Assembly: GCA_030446715.1 (NCBI GenBank)
Contig: JAUJMU010000002.1
Coordinates: 463,854 to 527,853 of the forward strand
Length of the DNA: 64,000 bases
Origin: Cytophagales bacterium
GTDB taxonomy: Bacteria; Bacteroidota; Bacteroidia; Cytophagales; 172606-1
Direction of reading: 5' to 3'
Shown: positions 53,082-60,202 of the stretch, in pieces
Layout of the letters: each line of letters starts with the position of its first letter
Numbering within the stretch: position 1 is the stretch's first letter
Translations under genes and position numbers: made by a program
The notes under the pieces: model-generated
What the model saw: the letters and a program-made list of their open reading frames with translations, nothing else
Databases searched by the model: none
Told to the model about the DNA's origin: nothing

Positions 53082-54269
53082 GTGGTTCGCCAAGGCTAAA
53101 GTGAGGGGTAAAGTCGTTTAAGTTTTATCCGTGCTTGCCTGGTGGTGAACTGCCAGTCCACTTTACTTTCTTTCTGATTACGCTGCTGGTACCAGGCCTG
53201 TACTTGTTTTTGTAGCTCTTCTTTGGTAGCTACGCGCTGGGCAATGCCTTGTCTTTTGAGTACGGATAATTCACACCCGGCAATGTTAAGCCAGGAACCA
53301 TGAGCAGGTGTACGTACCACGTGGAGTCTTTCAATAATATTTCTGGCTCGTTCCGGGGGGAAGATTTCGTACAAAGCGGCCAGTTTGTGGGCACTCAGAT
53401 TGTCTTCAATTAGCGTGATGCACTTAGCCGTTGGATAAATCTGCTCGGCCAGGTGGGCCAACACCTTGGCATAGGTGTGACTCTTATGATTGTCTTCCAC
53501 CAACACCTCTCGGTAGCCATCTAAGGGTTCAACAATCATGTAGAGGTCTGCCACCCCTTGCCTTTGGTACTCATAGTCGGTATGAACAACCCCTTGGGAG
53601 TCGGTAAAACTTTGTCGGCTCTCACTACCAGTTGGTAAGGCGATTCATCCAGGCACACTACCGGGTAGTCCTGCTCGTATGGCCTGGCGTACTCATCGAG
53701 TACCTGTTCCATTTGACATACGAAAGCAGCATCGTACTGGGAATCACCCAACTCTTGATTTGCCAGGGCTTGAGTTGGTTTTTTTAGCATCACCCGTACA
53801 CTCTCATCGCTCATGTGCTCACATAGCCCAGACTCACCATCTGATCGGCCAGTAGTTGCAGTGTCCGGCGGTTATAGCCCTCAGGACACTTACTACAACG
53901 CAGGGCAATGAGCTTGGCTTCCACTTCTCCCGTAAAGAGTTTCTCTGGAAACACCTCGCGCTTTTTACCCATTAGCGCTGTGTTCAAATCCTGGGTGACT
54001 AACCTTTCCCGCAGTCGTTCTAAGCCGGCAATGCTCAACCCGTAAGTCTGCTTAATCTGCTGATCGGTCCACTTCTTATCCCCGTTTTCATCCGCTGCAA
54101 GCAAAGCATAGGCCCGCTTCACCTGCGGGCTCTTACTATCTCTGGACTCGATTAATTGTCCTGACTGAGCCCGCTCCTCTGCCTTAAGTTGTACCCGATA
54201 TTTCTTTGCCATCCTTTTTTTCCGCCAAACATACCCATTTTACCCCTCACTTTAGCCTTGGCGGACCAC
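53082..54269 (-). mobile_element. IS630-type element 2
   Basis: A 1188-bp element bounded by TA with terminal inverted repeats GTGGTTCGCCAAGGCTAAAG and CTTTAGCCTTGGCGGACCAC. It encodes a transposase on the minus strand. MITE-B has shorter versions of these ends. Its right border is 50 bp from the start of the broken HlyD gene. Confidence 0.88.
53096..54212 (-). pseudogene. IS630 family transposase (second type), two frameshifts
   Basis: Three consecutive frames make one transposase from ATG 54212: an N-terminal DNA-binding part ('SPQVKRAYALLAADENGDKK', 'YGLSIAGLERLRERL'), a middle part with the first catalytic Asp ('YPVVCLDESPYQLVVRADK') and a C-terminal part with 'CITLIEDNLSAHKLAALYEI' and 'VVRTPAHGSWLNIAGCELSV'. 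In the last motif the usual catalytic Glu (NIAE) is replaced by Gly as written. The first break lies at an overlapping ACATGA near 53812, the second near 53590 where one C seems missing. One programmed shift is known in some IS630 elements, but two independent breaks suggest decay or error. Confidence 0.85.
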
Positions 54270-54321
54270 TAGTGCTTTCTGCACGACTTTGCCGGGCTGG
54301 AAGTTTAAGCTATTGCCTTTG

Positions 54322-55456
54322 ATGAGCGAAGACCGGACTTCCTCCTCTTTTTCCGCCCCGTCGCTGCTGAGGGAAAGTGAAAAGGGAGCTATTCAACTGC
54401 GCAGCGAGAGCAGAAATTATCGGTCACGTGCCGCCGTGGATCGTCCGTTGGGGAATTACCGTATTCTTTATCATGCTGGTTCTCATTGTATCCGCCGCGT
54501 GGCTGATCCACTACCCTGATATCATCAAAGCCCCTTTCCGGCTTACTTCGGTGGATGCCCCCAAAGCGGTTTATACCCGCACGGAAGGCAAACTGATCAG
54601 ATTGTTCGTCCACGATAATACCACGGTCCGGAAAGGCGCCCTTCTGGCGTACCTGGAAAGCACGGCGGATCACGATGAGGTGTTGCAACTGGCAAACCAT
54701 CTGGATTCACTCTCAGCCTGGATAAATACGGGACGCGCCGGGCGGCTCCGGCACTATTACTGCCCGACTACAACCATCTGGGAGAATTGCAGTCTGCCTA
54801 TCAGCCGTTCAATCTTGCCTATGCTGAACTACTCTCTTTTCTGTCGGATGGTTTTTACCTGGCCAAAAAACGAATTTTACAGCAGGAGTCAGCGGACCTG
54901 GCGCGTCTGGAAAGCTTAACCTGCACGAGCAGCAGGTCATTGGACAGCGTGACTTTGCGTTAGCTCAGCAGGACTTTGAGGCCCAGCGTCAACTGGCCAC
55001 GGAAAAGGTGATTGCCCCACTGGAATTTAAACGGGAGGAAAGCAAACTGCTGGCGAAGCAGATGCCTTTGAAGCAGCTGGAATCAACAACTATTAACAAT
55101 CATGCCGCCCAGAGTGCCAAACTGAAGGAGTTGCTGGAACTGGATAAACTCATCGCCGAACAGCGGAGCAAATTCTTGCAGTCGCTGAACACCGGGGACA
55201 AATGGTATTGATCAAATTCAGCAGCTATCCCTACCAGGAGTTTGGCGCAGTAGAGGAAAATAAAATTCATTTCCCAGATTCCAGGCAAAGACAGTACCTT
55301 CCTGGCGAAAGCCGCACTGCCGGCAGGTTTAAGAACCAATTTTGGGAAAGGGATTACTTACAGATCCGGCATGAACGCAGTGGGCAAATCATTACCGAAG
55401 ATACCCGGCTGCTCGAAAAGGTATTCTACAGCTTTCGTAAAGCATTGGAAAGATGA
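54322..55456 (+). pseudogene. HlyD family secretion protein, multiply frameshifted
   Basis: ATG 54322 starts an adaptor protein of type I secretion or bacteriocin export. After one shift the membrane anchor and first barrel follow ('IIGHVPPWIVRWGITVFFIM', 'HYPDIIKAPFRLTSVDAP', 'TRTEGKLIRLFVHDNTTVRK', 'GALLAYLESTADHDEVLQL'). The helical hairpin is in another frame ('QQDFEAQRQLATEKVIAPLE', 'LLAKQMPLKQLESTTINNH'), and the final barrel and tail are split again ('IPGKDSTFLAKAALPAGLRT', 'EDTRLLEKVFYSFRKALER'). At least four breaks. No matching ABC exporter gene is in the window; it may have been lost when the IS elements inserted. Confidence 0.8.
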
Positions 55457-55459
55457 AGT

Positions 55460-57337
55460 TTACATATATTCCCCCGGTTCCAGCCAGCGGTCGATTTGGT
55501 ATTGATATCCGCTTCGATCCCTTCGATTTCCCGCGACCACTGCATCCAGCTCTTCGTGGCTGACAGTGCCGTTGTTCATCTTTCCGACCAGCTCCTTTTT
55601 GCGGGTTTCCAGCCGGTCAATTTCGCCTTCCAGCCGTTCGTACTCCTGTTTTTCCTTGAAAGAAAGTTTTTTCTTATCCGTTGAAACAGGCGTGGCAACC
55701 GGCCTGACCGCACTTGCCGCCGTTGACTTCACCGCTGCCTCCTTCCGCAGCAGTTCTTCCTCCTCCAGCCATTCGCGGTAGTCGGTGTAGTTGCCGGGGA
55801 AGTCCCGGATCTGCCCTGCTCCCTCAAACACAAACAGGTGGTCCACCAGCCGGTCCATGAAGTACCGGTCGTGCGAAACGATGATCAGGCAGCCGGGGAA
55901 GTTTTCCAGAAAATCCTCCAGCACGTTGATCGTGTCCAAATCAAGGTCGTTGGTGGGTTCGTCGAGGATCAGGAAGTTGGGATTTTTAATCAGGACCTTC
56001 AGCAACTGAAGCCGCCGGCGTTCGCCGCCGCTCAGCTTGCTCACCATGCTGTACTGCACCGCCGGCGGAAAGCGGAACAATTGTAAAAACTGCGAAGCCG
56101 TTACGGTTTGTCCGTTGGCCATCTGCACCACTTCGGCAATCTCCTGCACAATGTCAATGACCCGCTGCTCTTCCCGGAACACCAGGTCATCCTGGGTATA
56201 GTAACCAAAGGTGATGGTATCGCCTTTGTCAATGCCACCCGAATCCGGGGGAAGCTTGCCCGTTATCAGGTTGAGGAAAGTCGTTTTGCCAACCCCGTTT
56301 TTCCCCACAATGCCCAGCCGGTCGCCGCGGAGGAAAGTGTAGGTAAAATCCTTCACGATGGGCTGTACGCCGAAGAATTTCTTCACCCCGTCCAGTTGGA
56401 GGATCTTATTGCCAACCCGGGTAGTTTTGACGCTGAGTTCGAGTTTTCCGTCGCTTCCCGGTCCTTTTGCCTTGTCCTGCAGATCATAAAAGGCATCAAC
56501 CCGGTATTTGGCTTTGGTGCCCCGGGCCCGCGGCTGGCGGCGCATCCAGTCCAGTTCCTTGCGCAGCAGGTTGCGTGCTTTTTCGGTCTCGGCGGCCTGA
56601 CTGGCCTGACGTTCGGCTTTTTTCTCCAGAAAATAACTGTAATTCCCTTTGTAACGGTGCAGCTGGACCTGATCCAGTTCGATGATATCGGTGCTGACCC
56701 GGTCGAGAAAATACCGGTCGTGGGTAACGAGTATCAGTGTTTGGGTGCTGGCGGCCAGGCGACCTTCCAGCCATTCGATGGCATCCAGGTCCAGGTGGTT
56801 GGTGGGCTCATCGAGAATGAGCAGGTCGGGCTCTTCGATCAGCACCCGGGCGAGGGCTACGCGTTTGCGCTGCCCGCCGGAGAGTTTTTTTACCTGCCGG
56901 TCCAGTTCACCGATGCCCAGCTTACCCAGAATCTGCTTCACCTGAGTTTCAAAATCCCACGCCTTCAGGGCATCCATCTGAATGATGGCCTTCTCCATAC
57001 CGGCAGTATCCTCCGGATGCTCCAGCGCCTTTTCGTATAATTGGATGGCTTTCAGGGCCGGGTGTCCGGACGCAAACAGCGTGTCCATGATGGTACTTTC
57101 TTCATCAAACGAGGGACTCTGGTTGAGGAAACCAACGGTAACTTCTTTGCGCACGCTGACCCGGCCATCGTCGGGAGGCAGCAAACCGGCCAGTATACTC
57201 AGCAAGGTACTTTTACCGGAGCCGTTGGCGCCTACCAAAGCTACTTTTTCGCCCCTGGCAATGCCAAAGGTCACATTCCTGAACAGCCAGCGGTCACTGA
57301 ATGCCTTGGAAATGTTTTCTGCCGACAGGTAATTCAT
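55460..57337 (-). CDS. ABC-F family ATP-binding protein (Uup-like)
   Basis: A 625-residue protein with two ABC domains and no membrane segments. Walker A sequences are 'LVGANGSGKSTLLSILAGL' (about 35) and 'IVGKNGVGKTTFLNLITGK' (about 345). Signatures are 'KKLSGGQRKRVALARVLIEE' and 'SKLSGGERRRLQLLKVLI', each followed by a Walker B ending in DEPT-N. The linker between domains has 'LLRKELDWMRRQPRARGTKA', and a coiled-coil C-terminal extension ('EYERLEGEIDRLETRKKELV') is typical of Uup. ABC-F proteins act on ribosomes or branched DNA, not as transporters. It is convergent with the HlyD remnant and divergent from ccmB. Confidence 0.93.
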   Translation of the reverse strand: MNYLSAENISKAFSDRWLFRNVTFGIARGEKVALVGANGSGKSTLLSILAGLLPPDDGRVSVRKEVTVGFLNQSPSFDEESTIMDTLFASGHPALKAIQLYEKALEHPEDTAGMEKAIIQMDALKAWDFETQVKQILGKLGIGELDRQVKKLSGGQRKRVALARVLIEEPDLLILDEPTNHLDLDAIEWLEGRLAASTQTLILVTHDRYFLDRVSTDIIELDQVQLHRYKGNYSYFLEKKAERQASQAAETEKARNLLRKELDWMRRQPRARGTKAKYRVDAFYDLQDKAKGPGSDGKLELSVKTTRVGNKILQLDGVKKFFGVQPIVKDFTYTFLRGDRLGIVGKNGVGKTTFLNLITGKLPPDSGGIDKGDTITFGYYTQDDLVFREEQRVIDIVQEIAEVVQMANGQTVTASQFLQLFRFPPAVQYSMVSKLSGGERRRLQLLKVLIKNPNFLILDEPTNDLDLDTINVLEDFLENFPGCLIIVSHDRYFMDRLVDHLFVFEGAGQIRDFPGNYTDYREWLEEEELLRKEAAVKSTAASAVRPVATPVSTDKKKLSFKEKQEYERLEGEIDRLETRKKELVGKMNNGTVSHEELDAVVAGNRRDRSGYQYQIDRWLEPGEYM

Positions 57338-57477
57338 GCGGCAAAGGTAGGCAGAAAAGAGGATGTTCTGCCTCTTTCAGGTCCATCCGGAAGGGGCAGT
57401 CAGAAACCAGGGATTATGAATAGCGGAAAAAAATTCACTGCCTCCCGGGTTATGTAGTAACTTGTGCCACCCTTTTT

Positions 57478-58149
57478 ATGCATTTGCTACAGGAAATAGC
57501 AGTACTGATCCGGAAGGAGATCGTTCTGGAATGGCGGCAACGGTACGCCCTCAACGGCATGTTGCTCTACATCGTCAGTACGGTCCTGATCTGCTACTTT
57601 GGCTTCGGACAAAACAGCGCCGCCCTCAACAGCCCTACCTGGAACACCCTGTTCTGGATTATTCTGCTCTTTACCGCGGTAAATGCCGTGGCCAAAAGCT
57701 TTGGTCAGGAACGGGCTGCCCGCCTGCTGTATTATTATACCCTTGCCAGTCCGCAGGGAATCATCCTTTCAAAGATCGTGTACAACAGCCTGCTGCTGCT
57801 GCTGCTGGCGGTGGTGGGGTACGGCTTTTATTCGGTGATCCTGGGCAATCCAGTAGAAGACAATCTGCTTTTTCTGGTGAATGTGGGGCTGGGGGCAGTT
57901 GGCTTCTCCAGTACGCTGACAATGGTGTCGGGCATTGCCACCAAGGCCGGCAACAACAGCGTACTGATGGCGGTGCTGAGCTTTCCGGTGATCATTCCCA
58001 TGCTGATTCTGCTGATCCGGATATCGAAAAACGCCATGGATGGTCTGGACCGAAGTATCAGCTATGACGAAATGATCACCCTGCTGGCCATCAACGCCAT
58101 TGTGCTGGCTGTATCCTATATTTTGTTTCCGTACCTGTGGAAAAGCTGA
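57478..58149 (+). CDS. ccmB: haem exporter subunit CcmB
   Basis: A 223-residue membrane protein with six helices. 'LIRKEIVLEWRQRYALNGML' with a charged N-terminus and 'FGQERAARLLYYYTLASPQG' match the CcmB signature; 'LGAVGFSSTLTMVSGIATKA' lies in the later helices. CcmB works with the ATPase CcmA and with CcmC to deliver haem to CcmE in the periplasm. No ccmA lies in the window. It starts 140 bp from the divergent ABC-F gene and is the first gene of the ccm cluster. Confidence 0.92.
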   Translation: MHLLQEIAVLIRKEIVLEWRQRYALNGMLLYIVSTVLICYFGFGQNSAALNSPTWNTLFWIILLFTAVNAVAKSFGQERAARLLYYYTLASPQGIILSKIVYNSLLLLLLAVVGYGFYSVILGNPVEDNLLFLVNVGLGAVGFSSTLTMVSGIATKAGNNSVLMAVLSFPVIIPMLILLIRISKNAMDGLDRSISYDEMITLLAINAIVLAVSYILFPYLWKS

Positions 58150-58260
58150 AGAATGGACCTTTTATGTAAAAAAAGTTTACCGAAAAACGGCCAGGGGTTA
58201 ACTTTACCGCAAAAAAATGTGTTGACCCGGTAAGGACTGTTTTTCATAAATCACATCCCT

Positions 58261-58944
58261 ATGAAGTTATCCTGGTGGAAACTCCTCTGCATTGCCCTGC
58301 TGTTCTACACGGTGATCATGGGCTTTCTGGGGCCGGTACCCCGCCTCGCCATTCTCAACGAAAGCATCCGGAATCTGTATTTCCACGTGCCCATGTGGTT
58401 TGGGATGGTGCTGATCCTTGGATCGTCCGTTTTCCATTCCATCGGGTACCTGCGCACCCCCCTGATGAGCAACGACGACAAGGCTGTAACAGCGGCCCAT
58501 ACCGGCATTCTGTTTGGTGGCCTCGGCCTGGTTACGGGCATGGCGTGGGCACGGGTCACATGGGGAGACTGGTGGGTAAATGACCCCAAGCTGAACGGAG
58601 CCGCCATCGGTATGCTTATTTACTGCGCTTATCTGGTGCTGCGCAATTCCCTTGAGGATGAGGGTCAAAGGGCCAGAATCTCTGCCATTTACAACATTTT
58701 CGCCTTTGCCACCCTGGTACCGCTGCTGTTTATCCTGCCCCGGCTGACGGACTCGCTGCACCCCGGTAACGGCGGCAACCCCGGCTTCAATCAGTATGAC
58801 CTTGACAGTGATCTGCGGCTGGTATTCTACCCTGCCGTAATTGGCTGGGCGCTGCTGGGCCTCTGGCTTACGCAACTGAACGCACGGCTCCGCCGCCTGG
58901 AGCGGATTGCGGAAGAAAAAAATGAAGTCGTGGCATCGAGGTAG
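58261..58944 (+). CDS. ccmC: haem delivery membrane protein CcmC
   Basis: A 227-residue protein with six membrane helices. The tryptophan-rich haem-handling motif is 'WARVTWGDWWVNDPKLNG' at about 100, flanked by His in 'LYFHVPMWFGMVLILGSS' and in 'NGGNPGFNQYDLD' loop regions. CcmC binds haem between these conserved residues and hands it to CcmE. It follows ccmB by 110 bp. The stop TAG opens a 7-nt-phased array. Confidence 0.92.
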   Translation: MKLSWWKLLCIALLFYTVIMGFLGPVPRLAILNESIRNLYFHVPMWFGMVLILGSSVFHSIGYLRTPLMSNDDKAVTAAHTGILFGGLGLVTGMAWARVTWGDWWVNDPKLNGAAIGMLIYCAYLVLRNSLEDEGQRARISAIYNIFAFATLVPLLFILPRLTDSLHPGNGGNPGFNQYDLDSDLRLVFYPAVIGWALLGLWLTQLNARLRRLERIAEEKNEVVASR

Positions 58945-58972
58945 ACGGGAGTAGAGAGACGGGAGATTTCAG
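58942..58972. repeat. heptamer-phased array (AGACGGG)
   Basis: TAGACGG GAGTAGA GAGACGG GAGATTT starts with the ccmC stop codon. It is the same word family as 45896-45930, and the rest of the 106-bp gap is AT-rich. Confidence 0.55.
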
Positions 58973-59050
58973 ACAATCAAATACCGGTCATCAGAGCAAC
59001 AACTCATGTCTTACCGCTAAATACTTAAATCTTGATACTTATATTATTAT

Positions 59051-59260
59051 ATGAAATACATTTTTTCACTCCTGATGGTGCTGGCTGTTTCGGCCAACTC
59101 TTTTGCGCAGGGAATTGAAATGGCCGATGCCCTGCGGAGCGACGGCAAGATTTATGTGGTAGTGGCGGTGCTGAGCCTGGTGCTGGCCGGTATTCTGTTC
59201 TACGTGATCCGGACGGACCGCAGGATCAGCCGGCTGGAAAAAGAAATGGGAGACAAGTAA
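59051..59260 (+). CDS. ccmD: CcmD-like small membrane protein
   Basis: A 69-residue protein with a signal-like start ('YIFSLLMVLAVSANSFAQG') and one further membrane helix ('IYVVVAVLSLVLAGILFYVI') followed by a charged tail ('RTDRRISRLEKEMGDK'). Size, topology and position between ccmC and ccmE fit CcmD, which helps release holo-CcmE. Sequence conservation of CcmD is low, so the call rests on context. Confidence 0.8.
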   Translation: MKYIFSLLMVLAVSANSFAQGIEMADALRSDGKIYVVVAVLSLVLAGILFYVIRTDRRISRLEKEMGDK

Positions 59261-59358
59261 AACCTATGACGCCTTTTGTCATGCTTTTCAAGGACTTGCA
59301 TCATCATTCGGCAGGTATTATTACTTAACTTTGCGCTTATTTTACTGACTGTTCAGCC

Positions 59359-59796
59359 ATGAAAAAGAGTCATATTTTCCTGATTGCAATCATTGCCGTA
59401 GCCATTGGCGTAATTATGTCCACGGCGGGTGATGCCAGCACTTACGTCTCGTTCCAGGAAGCAACCGAACTGGCCTCCAGTGGCCGCAATGCCAAAGTAC
59501 ACGTGGTTGGCACACTCAAGAAAGACCCATCGGGTAAAATTGTCGGCATGCAGTATCAGCCGCAGATTGATCCCAATTACTTCTCTTTCGTGCTGATTGA
59601 TCAGAACAACGAGGAGCGGACAGTGGTATACAGCAGCCCTAAGCCGCAGGATTTCGAAAGTTCCGAGCAGATCGTGGTGATCGGCAGTATGGCTCAGGAA
59701 GGATTTGTGGCCGACAAAATCCTGATGAAATGCCCGTCCAAGTATCAGGAGAACGAGATCAAGGTAAGCGAAAAACAACAGCAGGCTAAAATATAA
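59359..59796 (+). CDS. ccmE: cytochrome c maturation protein CcmE
   Basis: A 145-residue periplasmic haem chaperone with an N-terminal anchor ('SHIFLIAIIAVAIGVIMSTA'). The OB-fold barrel follows ('NAKVHVVGTLKKDPSGKIVG', 'FSFVLIDQNNEERTVVYSS', 'QIVVIGSMAQEGFVADKILM', 'KCPSKYQEN'). The His of the classical HxxxY haem site is not present; the segment reads KCPSKYQEN, a cysteine-containing variant as seen in the C-type CcmE of some lineages. It is followed 6 bp later by hicB. Confidence 0.9.
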   Translation: MKKSHIFLIAIIAVAIGVIMSTAGDASTYVSFQEATELASSGRNAKVHVVGTLKKDPSGKIVGMQYQPQIDPNYFSFVLIDQNNEERTVVYSSPKPQDFESSEQIVVIGSMAQEGFVADKILMKCPSKYQENEIKVSEKQQQAKI

Positions 59797-59801
59797 TCTT
59801 C

Positions 59802-60011
59802 ATGGAAGCTTCAGTAAAACTGACCGCGGTGTTTGAACAGGTTCCGGAAGGTTACATAGGGTATGTGGAAGAAATAAGCGGCGTCAATACCCAGGGGGAA
59901 ACGCTGGAAGAGGTCAAAGTTAACCTTGTTGAGGCCCTTCAGTCGGTTCTTGAAGCCAGGAGGGAATTGATGGAAAAGGAGCTATCAGATAAACCATACA
60001 ATCTATTATAA
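59802..60011 (+). CDS. hicB: HicB family antitoxin, C-terminus altered
   Basis: A 69-residue protein: 'AVFEQVPEGYIGYVEEISGV' and 'TLEEVKVNLVEALQSVLEAR' are the HicB partial RNase-H-like fold. It begins 6 bp after ccmE, so it is inside the ccm operon. The last residues (SDKPYNLL) do not look like a normal HicB end. They are read from DNA that in another frame encodes the HicA toxin tail, which suggests a deletion fused the two genes. Without a whole toxin it is an orphan antitoxin. Confidence 0.8.
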   Translation: MEASVKLTAVFEQVPEGYIGYVEEISGVNTQGETLEEVKVNLVEALQSVLEARRELMEKELSDKPYNLL

Positions 60012-60111
60012 TCCGGTTAACAACAAGGTTACGGCTGTACCCCGGCACCGCGGGATTAATGATTTTCTAGCCAGAAAAATCTGCAAGGATCTTGAGGTAA
60101 AACTGCCTTGA
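59971..60111 (+). pseudogene. HicA toxin remnant (C-terminal third)
   Basis: In a frame overlapping the end of hicB the sequence encodes 'SYQINHTIYYNPVNNKVTAV' and then 'PRHRGINDFLARKICKDLEV' before TGA at 60109. TVPRH-x-x-I-N-x-x-L-x-x-KICKDL is the characteristic end of one HicA group. The double-stranded-RNA-binding start with the catalytic His is missing. The frame is closed upstream by a TGA at 59968. Confidence 0.75.
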
Positions 60112-60202
60112 GTATCAGGAAACAAATTTTCCAAGGGCTGGCAACTCTTTGTATCCGATTGCTGTTCATCCAATAAATTCCTTTTAAGGCAACAACGCAT
60201 CT

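Noticed and set aside
53536-54212. Programmed -1 frameshifting as the sole explanation of the split IS630 transposase
   Set aside because: There are two breaks, one of them a missing C in a C-run, and neighbouring genes show the same kind of break, so programmed shifting is not needed.
55460-57337. The ABC protein next to ccmB as CcmA
   Set aside because: It has two ABC domains, an ABC-F linker and a Uup-type coiled coil, and is transcribed in the opposite direction.
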